Assembly (NCBI RefSeq): GCF_029867415.1
Contig: NW_026705313.1
Coordinates: 372,001 to 436,000, forward strand
Direction: 5' to 3'
Length of the DNA stretch: 64,000 nt
Source: Vicia villosa
Lineage: Eukaryota; Streptophyta; Magnoliopsida; Fabales; Fabaceae
A program made the position numbers and the translations under genes. This document shows positions 30,711 through 43,364 of the stretch, one piece after another. The notes beneath the pieces are model-generated. The model did no database searches, had not been told where the DNA came from, and saw only the letters and a list, made by a program, of their open reading frames with translations. Within the stretch, counting starts at the first letter, position 1. Each line of letters begins with the position of its first letter.

Positions 30711-31109
30711 AAGGAGCGAGATATGGGAGTTTGAATTGGGTTGCAGCAAATATAATTTGCAACTCAAAATACAAAGTTAACAAGTGAATAAAATAGATGA
30801 GCACAATTATTTTTATCCTGGTTTATTGTTAACGAAGTTACTCAAGTCCACCCGCCAAGATGGTTTTGCCTTCTATATAAGGACTTAATCCACTAGAACC
30901 AAAATAATTACAGACAACCACACTAACCGCAACCAATGCCTTCTTGAGACTCATGACTAGCACCTAGCCTTCTCAAGGAAACAACCACAATAAGCTGCGA
31001 TCAACCTTGGTGACAATTCCAACAAGTCCAGCTGATCCTTATCGTGAAACCATTATGAACGTAACAACATTCTTCTTAGAGCTTCAAACTAGCACCTAGT
31101 CCCCCAAGG

Positions 31110-31736
31110 TGTTAGAACAAGATTGAGAATCTATGTTCAGAATCTAGTTTTGATGATAACAAGCATATATTTTGTGAGTAACAATTTTATTACTAATGAT
31201 TTCATTGAGTGTGCAGATATTATGCTATAAAGCCTTATACGACAATATCAGAAGTTTAGTACAAAGAGTAAGAATTCAACAAGACAAGCTTCAAGGATTT
31301 AAACAGAAATATCAATATACATGAAGATCCGTTACAATAAGAAGATCACATGAATAGAAGATCAGAAGTTCTGATAGAGTAACGTAGTGACATACAAAAA
31401 GCTACAATAACAAAGGCACATGCGAACAAGAAAAGAAAATACAATTTCAGCCTAAAAGTGCAAAAGTTCAGAATCAAAAGAAAAACCGTTACAAACATCA
31501 TCATTAGCAAAACGGTTGCAAAAAATTAATGGAATAACTCCCAAGGTTGATTGAAGAAGCAACCCACATGCAGGGCGTTGGAAAGACAAGTTTAACCAAG
31601 GAAACACGCTACCAACTGTCATCATCACGCTAGAGATAAGATTCTACCGCGAACAACACTTGTCATTACTGATTAAATCAAGACAAAGCATTCAAAGCAA
31701 TCTTCAACGGCTAGTTTCCAACGGTAACACATCAAG

Positions 31737-31769
<33 letters not shown>

Positions 31770-33088
31770 TCAAACTTCAAACTTGAAGGTGTGCATCCAT
31801 AGTATGTATCCATAACGCATCTACAAAGTGCAACAAAAGAGAGATCTTGAGAGAAAATATACAGAGAGCAGCTGAGCATGAAAGTTTAGATGAATAAATG
31901 TGAGATCATGCTTTAGTAGATACATTAAAGGCAACACATACTCAGTATGTGAAGAAAGAATTAATAGTGTTGTTATACACAGACAATATGCCTATGCAAA
32001 GTGGAGAAAATAAAGTGAGAACAACTTGAACAAGCAAGAGAATTAAGATTAATCAAGTTGCACCATCAAGAGGCAACATACATGAAGTGTTTGATGAATC
32101 AATTATGTTGAAATACACATCAGGTGCCTATGAGAAGAAAATCTAAAAGAGTGAAAAAGAAACTTCTGCTGTTATGCAATATGCTCCAATGGAGTCATAA
32201 GAAGTTCACAAATACTTGATCAGTCCATATATTGTTCATATTGGATGACAAAAGAAACTGAATATACTAAGTTGTTGCTCGAAAAGTGTTTCATGTTTAC
32301 TGATGTTAATCAATGTGTTATCAGCTGTAGCAAGCTTCACGATCAGTATTGAAGATGAAGAAAATGGAGATCAACTGAAGAAGCAATTCAAAACAGAGCT
32401 GTTGCTCTAAATCTGCTTTTAGAAGATGAAGATCAAATCAGAAGCAATCAACAATAGAGCTGTTACTCTAAACCAGCTTAAGAAGATTTGAAGACGAAGA
32501 TCAACATGAAGAAGCACTCAACATTCTGAGCCGATGCTCATATTCTGCTTATCAACAGACATGCATAGATCTCATCCAGAAGAAAAATCCAAGAAGAATA
32601 CAAGATGTTTTAAGTCTTAGGAAACACATAGAGTTGTTGCTCGTAGTGTGTTATATCTTAGGAAACTTCTGATAGAATGTTTAGGCACCAGAAGTGACTT
32701 CTAGTTAGTGTGTCGTAAACATATGTACTTAAGAATAGGAGAAAATCTGCTTAACTAAGAAGCACACTTGTAATCTCCAGAAGATTGATGAATGTTATAT
32801 CCTGATGGGATCACTGAACGGTTCATCATCTATGGTTAGTCACAAGCAGCTGGCTTGTGCAGGGTTAGTCACAACATGTTGGTTATGCAGGGATTAGTCA
32901 CAGTAGTTGGTTGTACAAGAGTCAATGGATGTTATATTTATGGATCAGATCACTGAACATTTCATTGCAGTTAGTCACGAGCAGTTGGCTTGTGCATGGT
33001 TACTGGATTGATGAACGTTATATCTCGCTGAGATCAGTGAACGGTTCAGTCATCAAGGGGTTAGTCACTCACGGGTAGCTTGTCTACA
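31110..33088 (+). mobile_element. TG...CA-bounded LTR-like segment between the direct repeats
   Basis: It begins TGTTAGAACAAGATTGAG and soon reads TTTTGATGATAACAAGCATAT, which resembles the start of the SIRE LTR read on its coding strand (TGTTAGAACAAGATTTG...TTTTGATGATAACAA). It ends GTAGCTTGTCTACA. The last 300 bp repeat GGTTAGTCAC and GGCTTGTGCA motifs. There is no coding region, and the expected 5-bp duplication is not seen (CAAGG versus ATATT), so this is a diverged LTR rather than a clean solo LTR. Confidence 0.5.
31738..31767. repeat. (TA)n microsatellite
   Basis: About 15 uninterrupted TA units inside the LTR-like segment. Confidence 0.9.
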
Positions 33089-34098
33089 ATATTCATTTGC
33101 ATGCCATGCACCAGTGAACCACTCGATTTTTTTCCTTATAATTCCCACATTTTAAAAGAAAAATTAGAGTATACATTCAATCTACAAAGAAACAGGTGTG
33201 GATGAGTGTTTTTATAATTAACTCTTAGGATTTTATTTCTGTTTTATTATTTTACTTTTGTATTCATATTTTTCATTGTTTTTCAGGTGTTTGAGATGAG
33301 CAAGGCCTAAATATGATATATTGGAGCAAAATCGAGAATAAATTGAGAAGAATTGCACAAATAAAAGATGTTAAAGCATAATTCAGAGGTCACTACGATC
33401 GGGTCTTAGTAGGCATTACGATCGTAGCACGTGCGGATGATTAGTAATTTTAGCACATTGTATAAGTGTTTTTATAATTAATTCTTCGTATTTTGTTTAT
33501 GTTTTATTCATTTTACTTTTGTATTCATATTTTTCTTTGTTTTTCAGGTGTTTCAGATGAGCAAGGCCTAAATATGATATATTGGAGAAAAATCGAGAAA
33601 AAATTGAAAAGAATTGCACAAATAAAGAATGTTAAAGCATAATTCAGAGATCACTACGACCAGGGCATAGTAGGCATTACAATCGTAACACCCCATGTTA
33701 AACACCTCTGACCCCTCCCCCTCCCCCTTTCTAAAAATGGGATTCATACAAGAAACTAAATCCCACTACGATTACTCCGTCGCATTTGTTTCCACTTTCT
33801 AATTTTGATACTCCATATAATAAAGAGAGGGCACTACGGCAATGCCGGTAATGGTTTCTACGGCCGTACTGCGTCCAACAACCACTACAATAAATAATAC
33901 TCCCTCTATCCTAAAATAATTGTCACATTCTAAAATGGGACTAATATAAGAAACCAGAGCCCACTACGGTTACTCCATCGCTGGTGTTTCCACTTTCCAA
34001 TTTTGATACTCCAGGGAATAAAAGAGATGGAACGACGGCAATGCAGGTAATGGTTGTTATGCCCGTCATGCATCCAAGAACCACTATAATAAATAATA

Positions 34099-34378
34099 CT
34101 CCCTGTATCCCAAAATAATTGTCACATTTAAAAAAAATTAGTTGTCCCAAAATACTTGTTACTTTAGATTCTCTATGCGATTTTATTTTTAATCTTCTGA
34201 TTGTACTCTCTAATAAGTACACTTATTATTTTCTCACGTACCATTAATGCTAATTTGATTACACCAATAGCTGATAAGAATAATTTGGTAAAGTCACTAT
34301 TCTCTCTATTTCATTTATTAAAATTTCTTAATCTGTGTGAAAGTGTCAACTATGTCAATTATTTTGGGAGGGAGGGAG
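34099..34378. mobile_element. Stowaway-like MITE, copy 2
   Basis: The 280-bp counterpart of the element at 29929, with CTCCCTGTATCCCAAAATAA and ATTTTGGGAGGGAGGGAG ends between TA dinucleotides. It sits at the same place in the second direct repeat, so it was copied with the repeat. Confidence 0.8.
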
Positions 34379-34484
34379 TACATTTTATGACAATGCTTTA
34401 CTAAATCCAACAAAAAACCAAACTATAACTCATAAATGCATCACGTTTTTTTCCTTCAAAAAGTATCGTTTATTCTCTCAGTTG

Positions 34485-34880
34485 TAATAGATAACCAAAG
34501 GGTAAACTAATTCAGGGTACATGATTCAAATCCCAACAACTGTCGTTTATGTTTTTAATTCTTTAATATTGGCGTCTTTCTTTTTATTTTATTTTTATTT
34601 AAAAATTTAATAATCTATTCATTCGGTTACACTAATAACGGAGCGGAATGAAACTCATATTTAACCATAAAATGATTCGTTCACTAAGTTGTACCCTTAT
34701 CCTAACTCATATACAACCTCTCTTTACTCGTAAACATCATTCTTTTTTATGCATTGCAAGATAGAATTTTTTTTTTGGTTCTATGTTGTTGTTCTTCAAA
34801 CACCAATGATGAACAAAATATCTTTTTGTTCTTGCAATCTATCTCACATAATGGTGTTTTTGTTGTTAATATCGTTGTTG
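34485..34880 (+). repeat. SINE-like repeat, copy in direct repeat 2
   Basis: Same structure as 30325-30710, here with CATGATTCAAATCCCAACAAC at the B-box-like site and a shorter TTG-rich end. Confidence 0.45.
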
Positions 34881-35445
34881 TTTCTGAAGGAGCAAGAAAC
34901 ATGAGAAATTGGGGTTTGAATTGGATTACACGAAATATAATCTTTTTGAAACTCAAAATACAAAGTTAACAAGTGAATAAAATAGATGAACACAATTATT
35001 TTTATCCTAGTTCACTGTTAACGAAGTTACTCCAGTCCACCCGCCAAAGTGGTTTTACCTTCTAAATAAGGACTTAATCCATTATGATCAAAATGATTAT
35101 AGACTACCATACTAACCGCAGCCAATGCCTTCTTAAGACTTATGACTAGCACCTAGCGTTCTCAAGGAAACAACCATAATAAGCTCTAATCAACCTTGCT
35201 GACAATCCCAATAAGTTCAGTTGATCCTTATCGTGAAACCACTTTGACCGCAACCACGATCTTCTCAGGGCTTCAAACTAGCACCTAGTCTCCCAATGAA
35301 CAATCAACCAAGTCGATTACAAGTGTGTATTACAAAGGTGCTTTTAATAAGCATATTACACATTGTTTAAGTACAACAACGCAAAAGTTTTGATAAGCAA
35401 GATTTGCACTCACTTATTTTGTGCCAGATTTGCATTCTGTCTGCT

Positions 35446-35550
35446 GTGCAATAGATTGCACCATCAGAGCAATCAATTGCACCCGCTGTTTTTTAGCCAT
35501 ATTTGAAGTAGTGCAATCGATTGCACCATCAAAGCAATCGATTGCACCAG
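35446..35550. repeat. Cluster of GTGCAATCGATTGCAC-type palindromes
   Basis: Four copies occur: GTGCAATAGATTGCAC at 35446, GCAATCAATTGCAC at 35469, perfect GTGCAATCGATTGCAC at 35511-35526, and GCAATCGATTGCAC at 35534. More copies lie at 36222-36335 on the other side of the TATA-bearing segment. Confidence 0.7.
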
Positions 35551-36221
35551 TGCGAAATGTGTAAAATGAAGGCAATTTTCAGCTTTTGAGTCTGTCACCA
35601 TTTTCATGTGTGGGGTGAATGTTCTAGATTGCACAATTAATTCTCTACCTCATCATGATCAAATCCTATCATGTACCCTCATTTGATGACATGTGCACCA
35701 CTTGATCATAATTTTGGCTCCAAATTCATTTACCAAGCCTAACTCCAAACCACCAATAATCCCAAGCCTAAATCCTATAAATAGAGGCCTCTACCTCTTC
35801 ATTTCACAAGCTTTGATTGCCAAACTTACCTTGCTAGAATTTCTCTTGAATCTTTCTTCTCTCCAAAAACCATCTCACTCAAAGTTCATTTTCATAAAGT
35901 TAGTAAGATTCACATTGAATCTTACTAATATTTGAACTAAACCTTCATCCATTCTCTCTTTTCCTTCATTTGTTCATCATCAATTGTGGAAGATTTGAAG
36001 TTTTGAGCAAGAAAGTGGTAAATCTCTAGATCCATTCCATTATTCAAGATGTGATCTATTGTTGATTATGTTTGCTACACCTTTGGTGTTATATTGGTGT
36101 CAATTGCTTGTTATTTGATGGATTTTCGTGCACAAGTTGATCCATGATCACAAGGTGCTTCTAATTATGTTTAAACAAGTTTTTCTCCCTTTGATTGCTG
36201 TTTTTTTTGAAAAATTGCAGA

Positions 36222-36335
36222 GTGCAATCGATTGCTCTCTTAGTGCAATCTATTCCACAATTGTTAAAATGCGCAGATTTTGAAATTGAAGAGGTACAAT
36301 CGATTGCACCATTAGAGCAATCAATTGCATGCTGA
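36222..36335. repeat. Second cluster of the same palindrome
   Basis: AGTGCAATCGATTGCTC, AGTGCAATCTATTCCAC, GTACAATCGATTGCACC and GAGCAATCAATTGCAT occur within 115 bp. Confidence 0.65.
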
Positions 36336-38441
36336 GCAGAATGATGTTTTTTTTCCTTTATTAAGCTTGTTTTGGTTCTAACTCTACTTATACCCCTTTC
36401 TTTTGACATTTTCTTTGAATCACAAGTTTAGAGGTCTAATTCCTCTCCAATATCAATGGACTTAGGGCGTTGATGGGATGAAAATCCTAATCTGCAATAT
36501 TAAGTGATTGAACTTGTAAATGGAAGGAACTTTTGAATGTGATTCCATCTTTTACTTATTTTTATTTTGGTCGATAAAAGTCTTCAATATCATGGGAATT
36601 CATTTAGATTCTTGAAGAAGATGAGACCGGTACCTATTTTCTTTTCGTGCGGTATTGCTTTCAGAGAACGATCTACATAACGTTTCTCTCGCATGCATTA
36701 GCATAAAAATTGTTGACCGACCTCGTTGTAGGGTGACTTCTACATAAGTCACTTGGCGATCTACTTAACATAGCGCAACATTGTCCCTAAATCGAAAAAG
36801 ATCAAATATGCCAGAGATTGTATGCGGTTGGTTTAAGACTTATGAAAGTTTATCGTGTAGTCGTTGTGATTTTATCAAGCTTCTGATGAACTTCCATTAA
36901 ATTTAAACCCGAGATCATCATTCACTCACCATAGATCTTCATTACTAACAAATCGATGATATACTTGACAAGTTTCAAGATGGTCATCTTGCTAACAATT
37001 AACAATTAACTTTAATTTCCGCATTTTATTATATTGTTCTTTATATTTTCGCTTTATGCTTTCTTTTATTTTCGCCTTTTTTCATTCATCATGTTTATGT
37101 TTCCGCTATTTTCCCTTTGTCCATTTGGACGCATTGTTTATGTTTCCGCTATTTTCCCTTTGTCCATTTGGACATATTGTTTATGTCTCCGCTATTTTCC
37201 CTTTGTCCATTTGAACCATACTCTATTTTTGTGCTAAAACATTAATAAACCACTTAAATCATAAAAAACACTTATGGCTTTCTATGGACTATTGGTTACT
37301 ATCCCGAGCATTTTGGAGATCTGGACCTTTTGGACTTAGCACCTCTGGCCCTTTTTATTCTACTGTTATTCTGTCTGGCATTGGGTTGTTGTCTATTTGT
37401 GTGTGCAGGTTTTTCCTCGAAAGTCCTTGATGGTTAATTCCAAGGCATTGTGATAAGGAATTCGTCTGAATACAACCGTTACTCTGCCCAATTTTCTTCA
37501 GAATTTTATAATGTATTCCAAAGGCTTGGTGCAAGTTGTGCTAAAGATAATCAAGTTCATCTGGATCCCCAAGTGGTGATGCGTTGGCTTAGTGTTGGTA
37601 GTCCAAAGGATGGGAAATCTACCTTGACTCTTAATGTCAAATGTTGTCTTCTTATTTTGGTTAGATCGTTCTTTTCCTTAGCTTTTATTTTACGCTCTAT
37701 GATAGCCTCTTCATCTCCTCCCCTTCTTATATTTTCAAAATCTTCTCCCTTTTTCCAAAACCTTCCTATGTTTGCAAAACCTCTTTTAAAAATCTTTCTT
37801 AAAAATATATATTGCCCTTGTTGGCATTTCTTTCAAAAAAGTTTAGACCCGATTAATTGTTGTAGTGAGTTGCGATACCCCATGATTTTGACATTGATTG
37901 ATTTGATGGAAGCTTTTCCACTTGAGAGAGCTAGTGGCATACTTGTTTATTTTATCCAAGTTGGAACCCTTCTTTCATTTGTGATTGAAAGAATCCATTT
38001 GTTCTCATGTTCAAAATCAATGGCTCAGTATTCTCTCCGACGATGATAAAGTGTTTATTCCTTTTAAAAAAACTTCCCTTTTAAGTGGAACTACATTAGC
38101 TCTGACTTCTCCATTGCACTGAGGAGGTATGTAGGCACAAGATGTAATGTCTTGCCGAGCTTATTTTTAAAATCAAACAAACCTTTCCTTTTGCACCCAA
38201 TAAACACATATTTTCAAAAAGGTTCCTGTGGAGTACCACAGATATGAAGGGTGCTTAAAACCGTCCCCTTGTATAATCAACACCCGTACCTAAGATCTCT
38301 TTTTGTTTTAAAAATAAACTTTGGGTTTATTACGGTCTTTTCCCATTTCCTTTGGAAACAATAAAGCGCGGTGGCGACTTTCACTGAAATAATGAGTCAA
38401 GTCAATCTAATGGCTTTGATCTCATATTTTCCCCGCTACAG

Positions 38442-39036
38442 TCACAATTTACGTTAGTACTTTATGGTCACCATCCACGCAAGCCATCCTTGATCTTCTA
38501 ACTCTTTAGAGGCTTCTGATTTTATGTTGATTGAAGCATATTGTAGATGATCGGAACTTAAATCTTCAAACCTAAGTCTTCGAGTCTTCAGAGCTTGTTC
38601 AGCATAACCTTTATCTTCAGAGTCTTCAGCACTTGGTCTTCAGAAGTGATGTCTTCAGATCTTCACAGCTCATTCAGCAGAACCTCGTCTTCAGCATTAT
38701 CAGAACATGTGACACAGAAGTAAAGTTTTAGAAGGCCTCCAAAGCTTCCCTTACAAAGTCACGATCATAAGCTCTTGTACTAACGTTCCTTAGAACCGTT
38801 GCAAAAGTAACATTCCAGAATCTTGACTTCCAATGTAGCATAACACTAGTATTATTTCAGAGTGTTGAGTTCAGAACCTGATAATGTCACACGCCTTCTT
38901 ACCAGAGTCAGAACCTGTACGGTAATAGCGACACACTAGAAAGAAAATCGTTAGTGTATATAATTGTTCCTTGAGATAACATATAAAGTTATCATCAAAA
39001 CCTAAGGCAAGATACAACACCAATCTTATTCGTACA
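38442..39036 (-). repeat. Partial 3' LTR of a second SIRE-like element
   Basis: Its right end reads TTATCATCAAAACCTAAG ... ATTCGTACA followed by a polypurine complement, just as the intact element at 8829. Outer LTR sequence is lost where the Ogre-like segment ends. CTTCAGA-type repeats match the style of the intact LTR. Confidence 0.6.
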
Positions 39037-39050
39037 ATCTCCCCCTTTTT
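39037..39050 (-). other. Polypurine tract of the second SIRE-like element
   Basis: ATCTCCCCCTTTTT follows the LTR end directly, as in the intact element. Confidence 0.7.
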
Positions 39051-40735
39051 GATGATGAAAAACCAAATTATTTTAATAGAACAATTTATACCAGGTAATC
39101 ACCATGAAAATCAAATTCAGACAAGCTAACCAGCTCCCTTGAAACTGTTAATAATTTAAAATTCATTTAAGCTTGTTCAGAGTCTTCCTTTGAGCCCAAG
39201 ACTCGCAAAATAAATTTTGAAGTACACAATGAACTGTGGAGAAGGAATACTTCTCATTAATGTCTCAATAGAGTCTAAATTGAGCTTCCTGGTCTTCATC
39301 TCAGAACCTGGTGTACTATCAGAACACTATGAGTATTATAACCTAGTTTAGTTACTGTCTCAATACCAAGCATCAAACATCAGAATTTATAGAGTTGGTT
39401 ATCTAGAAGTTTGATTACACACCAGAAGGTGCCAAACATCATATCATCAGAAGGTTAAGAACCTGAACCATTTTCTGATATACCATGTCTCATAACCATG
39501 CCTTTTGCCCGTGTCTTGGACCATGTCATAGAACATGTCTTCTGACCATATCTTAGACCACATCTTAGAATATGTCTTCTGACCATGTCTTTTGACCATG
39601 TCTTAGAAGATATCGTTAGACAATTTCTTTTAGAACATGTCTTCTGGCCATGTCTTCAAAAGGTTCACAACCTTTGAAATATTACCTGAACAAGAGCAGA
39701 CTTACTACACTTCCAGAAAGTTTGGAACTTCTGAAGTATTAGAGTCCGGTACTTTAGAACCTTGATTACAACAGCTTTCGGATAGTCCACGACTTTTGAA
39801 CAACTTTGTAAAACAACCAAACTTTGCTAGAGGACGCATTTAACATTCTTTTAGATAGGTCACAACTTCTGAACAAAATGCTTAATTAGAGATAACCCTT
39901 GAATTGCTTCTAGACATTTTCTAACTTCTGAAGCATCAAAGTCAAAATACCATACTTTCAGAAAGTTTACAACTTCTGAACAATAGGTGTTATCAACACA
40001 TGATCACCTTACTTTCAATCATTCCACAACTTTTGAACAGTGAAGGTATCTGAGCATGATTTAACTATATTTTCAGAAAGTTCACAACTTCTGAAGTATG
40101 CGTTGTATCAACGCACACATGTATTTTAATTAGAGTGAGCTTGCGGAATATTAGAGCGTAGGTTCACAACCTCTTTTCTCATAAAGCATATAACTTCTGA
40201 ACACATCACAATGTTAGAGCAGAAATAACTTTCAAGAGAAGTAGAATAACAAATTAAGATCCGTTTTAGACAATTTACAACTTTTAAACAACGTCACTTT
40301 TTCTAACATAAGCTTTTAGCTCATCAGAGCAACTTCCATTCATCTTTGATCTTGATTTCATCTGCTGACGACAATAGCCTGATCTTATCTTCTATCATTA
40401 ACACCATCTTGATCTCCGTTTTCAGATGTTAGCTTCTCAGGATCCTTAGATTCCTGACGATAATCTTCTGATAGTTTAGTTAGATTACCTGTCTATTAAA
40501 GCTAGTGAACTTTGACAAAGTTCCTGAATAAAACACCAAACATGGGTTAGTAGCAACAACATTTTTTATCATGTTTAACATGTTTGGGCTTTGAGCATGA
40601 AATTAGACATTATCAAAATCAATACTTTTCTCCCCCTTTGTCATTATCAAAAAGGATTTTGTGTGACAAAGAAAATAGAAGTTTTCATTGAAACAGAAGA
40701 GATAAAGATACAATTGTTTCAGAAACAAAAGAAAG
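39051..40735 (-). mobile_element. 3' internal region of the second SIRE-like element
   Basis: It is non-coding and dominated by diverged repeats of TTTCAGAAAGTTCACAACTTCTGAA (units of roughly 60 bp, 39650-40310) and CATGTCTTCTGACCATGTCTTAGA (39480-39660). A second CTCCCCCTTTGTCATTATC tract at 40628-40646 matches the one at 9643. Homology to the intact element continues to about 40735, where CACTA sequence starts. Confidence 0.6.
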
Positions 40736-40784
40736 CTATTCTTAAGTTCTGATACAAAGGTTTATGATCTAAGCATCCTTCTTC

Positions 40785-41185
40785 TCCATATAAAGGGGTG
40801 TCTTTATCACTACATAAGATATCATAAATATGAGCATTCTTAAAAGAAGATTCTCCAATATCAAAGAACATATCCTCTAGTTGATCCTCCATATATTCAT
40901 CTTCATCCACTCTTTGACTTTGTGGCGCCCGACTTTCCTCTTTATCTACCTCACCATGCCACGTCCATATTATATACTTTTGACAGATACCATCATAACA
41001 AAGGTGCTGAAATATTTCTTTCTTTGTACCCTTACTGATATACGCGCAAACAACACAAGGACAATAAAAGATACCATTATTGTCGGGAAGATGTTTATCA
41101 GCGTATTCAAGGAATTCAAGAACTCCTTTCTCATAAATCGGACCTAATCTATCGGCTTTCATCCAACTACGATCTATAACAACTT
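40785..41185 (-). pseudogene. CACTA (En/Spm) TNP2 N-terminal domain
   Basis: The minus-strand frame reads RSWMKADRLGPIYEKGV, FYCPCVVCAYISKG and EIFQHLCYDGICQKYIIWTWHGE, the transposase-associated zinc-binding domain that begins CACTA TNP2 proteins. It continues to IYDILCSDKDTPLY and then loses similarity. The catalytic part is missing, cut off at the junction with the SIRE-like element. Confidence 0.8.
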
Positions 41186-41319
41186 CTGAAATTTATACAT
41201 GTAAAATAATGTGAATGACACACCAAAATCTAAACCTAAGGAAAATATAAACCTAAAGCATATGAAAAATTTACTCTCATACTGACTTGAGCATATATAT
41301 ACAATGAAAAAAGGAATAA

Positions 41320-41550
41320 AGATGTTGAAGAGTACCGTACTTCGAAGTTGAAGAATCTTATGCACGTAAGGAATCAAGATGTTGAAGAGTACCGTACTTC
41401 GAAGTTGAAGAGTCAAATGAACAAAGAGGGTGAAGATTTGAGCATATACAACATAAACCAAGCAAAACCGAATGAAGATCTTGAAGAGTATCGTACTAGG
41501 AAGCTGAAGAAACAAATGAACGAAGAGGGTGAGGATTTGAGCTCCAAATG
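41320..41550 (+). repeat. Imperfect 57-100 bp repeats in the CACTA 5' region
   Basis: GATGTTGAAGAGTACCGTAC and variants occur at 41321, 41378 and 41484. They code for EEYRTSKLK-type units on the plus strand. They lie between the CACTA terminus and the TNP2 start, so they are probably subterminal repeats and not a gene. Confidence 0.5.
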
Positions 41551-41990
41551 AATGGATACGAAGAGGGTAAAGATTACGCCACCTCTGTCGTCTCTGGCTC
41601 GCTTGTTCACCTAGGGAGTCTTATGAAAGAAATTCGAAATAAGTTTTGTTTTAATTTATCAGTAAACCCTTTAATCGCGGTTGAACAAAATAACCGTAGT
41701 GGAAACTTAAGTCCTCTAACAACGGTTGGTGTATTAACCGTTGTTAACTCATTTACAATTTTTTTAAAATAATGGAGATAGGTGACACACGCTTAATGTA
41801 GTCTAAAAAAATGGAAAAAAAGTAGTTGGGAATCGAATCGTGCTACACATCATTTTTTTACTACAGTGCTTAAAATCAACCGTCATTAAATTACTCTTTA
41901 TAAATCCAGCAACTCACTGGACGCGAAAATTTTAACCTATTACTATGGTGTATATGAATACGTTGTAAACATGACATTGTTGTTTGTGCA

Positions 41991-42003
41991 TTTTGTAGTA
42001 GTG
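41991..42003 (-). mobile_element. CACTA terminus of the minus-strand element
   Basis: On the minus strand the sequence begins CACTACTACAAAA at 42003, the CACTA terminal signature. It is about 820 bp upstream of the TNP2 fragment in the correct orientation. AACCGTTGTTAAC-like subterminal motifs lie at 41670-41755. Confidence 0.6.
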
Positions 42004-43364
42004 ATTAATGGTATGGGAGAAGAAGTGCAATCTCCTTGTTGAAACAACTTGAATCAAAACAAGTAGAAATAAGGGATGAGGATGAGGATGAGAACGAGAA
42101 GGAGAAGGAGGAGGAGAATGAGGAACAAGAGGAGGAGGAGAAACAGGAGGGAGTTGATGAATGGGATGAGGACGAAAATTGTGATTATTATGGTATTATA
42201 CATTATTTATTCATTGAAAATATATATTTTCTTGCTTGTTTAAGAATAAATTAATTTAATATTTGTGTTATTCTTATGCATATTTATGGAAATTATTGTT
42301 TGTTTGTGCATATGTTTTTTTTAATTTATATTTGTTAATGTACATTAATCAATTTGATGTTTTTATTTTTGTTTATAGATGGAGTACGATGATAAGACAA
42401 AGGGTGGAGGAAGAGGTATTGTTAGAGGTATCGGTATAAGTAAGAGAGGTATGGTTACCGCTACTTTGTCACAATCTATTACTGACCAACCTACAAATAC
42501 TCAACTTCCCCATTCTACTTTTTCCCCTCATCTTTCACCCGAGAGAGTTAGGGGTACCAGTACTTTATCACACATAATTATTAGGAAAACTAAATCATTC
42601 CACATCTCACTGTGGAAGCGGTAGAGGCAAACAACAAAAGATTTGGAAATATTTATCTGAGAATTATCGTGCCCACAGAGATGGTCGTTAGAATGTCGTT
42701 CAACGGTTTCTATGTTTTCGAGGCCGTGTTTGAATGGATTAAAGTATGAAAACAGAAAATAAAATATATGAACGAAAAATAAATACACTCTTAGGAAAGA
42801 ATAACTTATCAGACATGCAAATATACTCACTCGTCACAAACTTAAATTAATCGACCAGTTGCACTCAATCTACAATACTCGTCACTATCATCAGGTGTTT
42901 CTCATAACAGTGTTCATCTCGGAAGCACCTATGAGACCAACTCACAATCAAGGTTATCTCTAACGCAAAGTTGCGAGAACATCCATATTCTAGCTTTGGT
43001 GATCTCTCGCGTGCAATTCAAACACGAAAGCATTAAGATTTGACACACATGTGATTGTCAGCTTTAAATCCATCTATAGAGTTTAGAAACTAACAGATTT
43101 CCATCCCTAATCAGGATCCGTGGAGTTTATCTCTAAAGCAGCACAAATCCCACACATAAATGCAAAAAGATTATAGAAGATAACAATAACGATTTATAAA
43201 GTAGATTTTATACAACGCTATGAGCGATAAATATACATAAGATTCAAGTAAATATACAAACAAAACCCAACACAAGTGAAATACACAAAGAGGAAAAGAG
43301 ATAAACCGAACATCTCGCGGTTTGTCAGCTCTGATTGATGAGCAATTCACCTCCGATCATCCAA

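Larger units (their letters stand above)
28906..31109 (+). repeat. 2.2-kb direct repeat, copy 1
   Basis: The whole segment recurs at about 33084-35295 in the same order with scattered differences. It contains two roughly 250-bp tandem modules (starting near 29039 and 29293, each with GATCGGGTCTTAGTA or GACCAGGCCATAGTA and CATTACGATCGTAGCAC). These are followed by two copies of a CCAATTTTGATACTCCA...CGTCCAACAACCACTACAAT module, a Stowaway-like MITE, a SINE-like repeat and an LTR-like piece (30745-31109). No gene is supported. Confidence 0.8.
33089..35295 (+). repeat. 2.2-kb direct repeat, copy 2
   Basis: Same order of parts as 28906-31109: two 250-bp modules (from about 33206 and 33463), the CGTCCAACAACCACTAC modules, a Stowaway-like MITE, a SINE-like repeat and an LTR-like end (34960-35295). 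Homology stops just after CTAGCACCTAGTC in both copies. Confidence 0.8.
35300..38441 (+). mobile_element. Ogre/Tat-like LTR or LTR-derived region
   Basis: The segment has a canonical TATA context CCTATAAATAGAGG at about 35776-35790. It ends in a block reading GCGGTGGCGACTTTCACTG ... CCCCGCTACA at 38441, the kind of end seen in large legume Ogre/Tat LTRs. The reverse of GGTGGCGACT lies at the start of the insert at 19845. A 43-bp unit (CGCTATTTTCCCTTTGTCCATTTG) is repeated three times at 37105-37215. The left boundary is uncertain. The open frame at 37450-38046 has no recognised domain. Confidence 0.4.

Noticed and set aside
31110..33088. Clean solo LTR
   Set aside because: TG and CA ends are present but no target duplication exists, and the right end overlaps the start of the second direct repeat.
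37450..38046. 198-codon open frame in the Ogre-like segment
   Set aside because: No domain is recognisable, and it lies in non-coding LTR-like sequence with compositional bias.
39480..40310. CRISPR-like array (regular repeats with spacers)
   Set aside because: Repeats are diverged, irregularly spaced and part of a plant retrotransposon's non-coding region.
41348..41772. Small plus-strand genes in the CACTA leader
   Set aside because: They consist of repeats and subterminal motifs between the terminus and TNP2.
42379..42624. Independent Gly/Arg-rich gene
   Set aside because: It fits as one exon of the CACTA Transposase_24 gene and lacks its own context.
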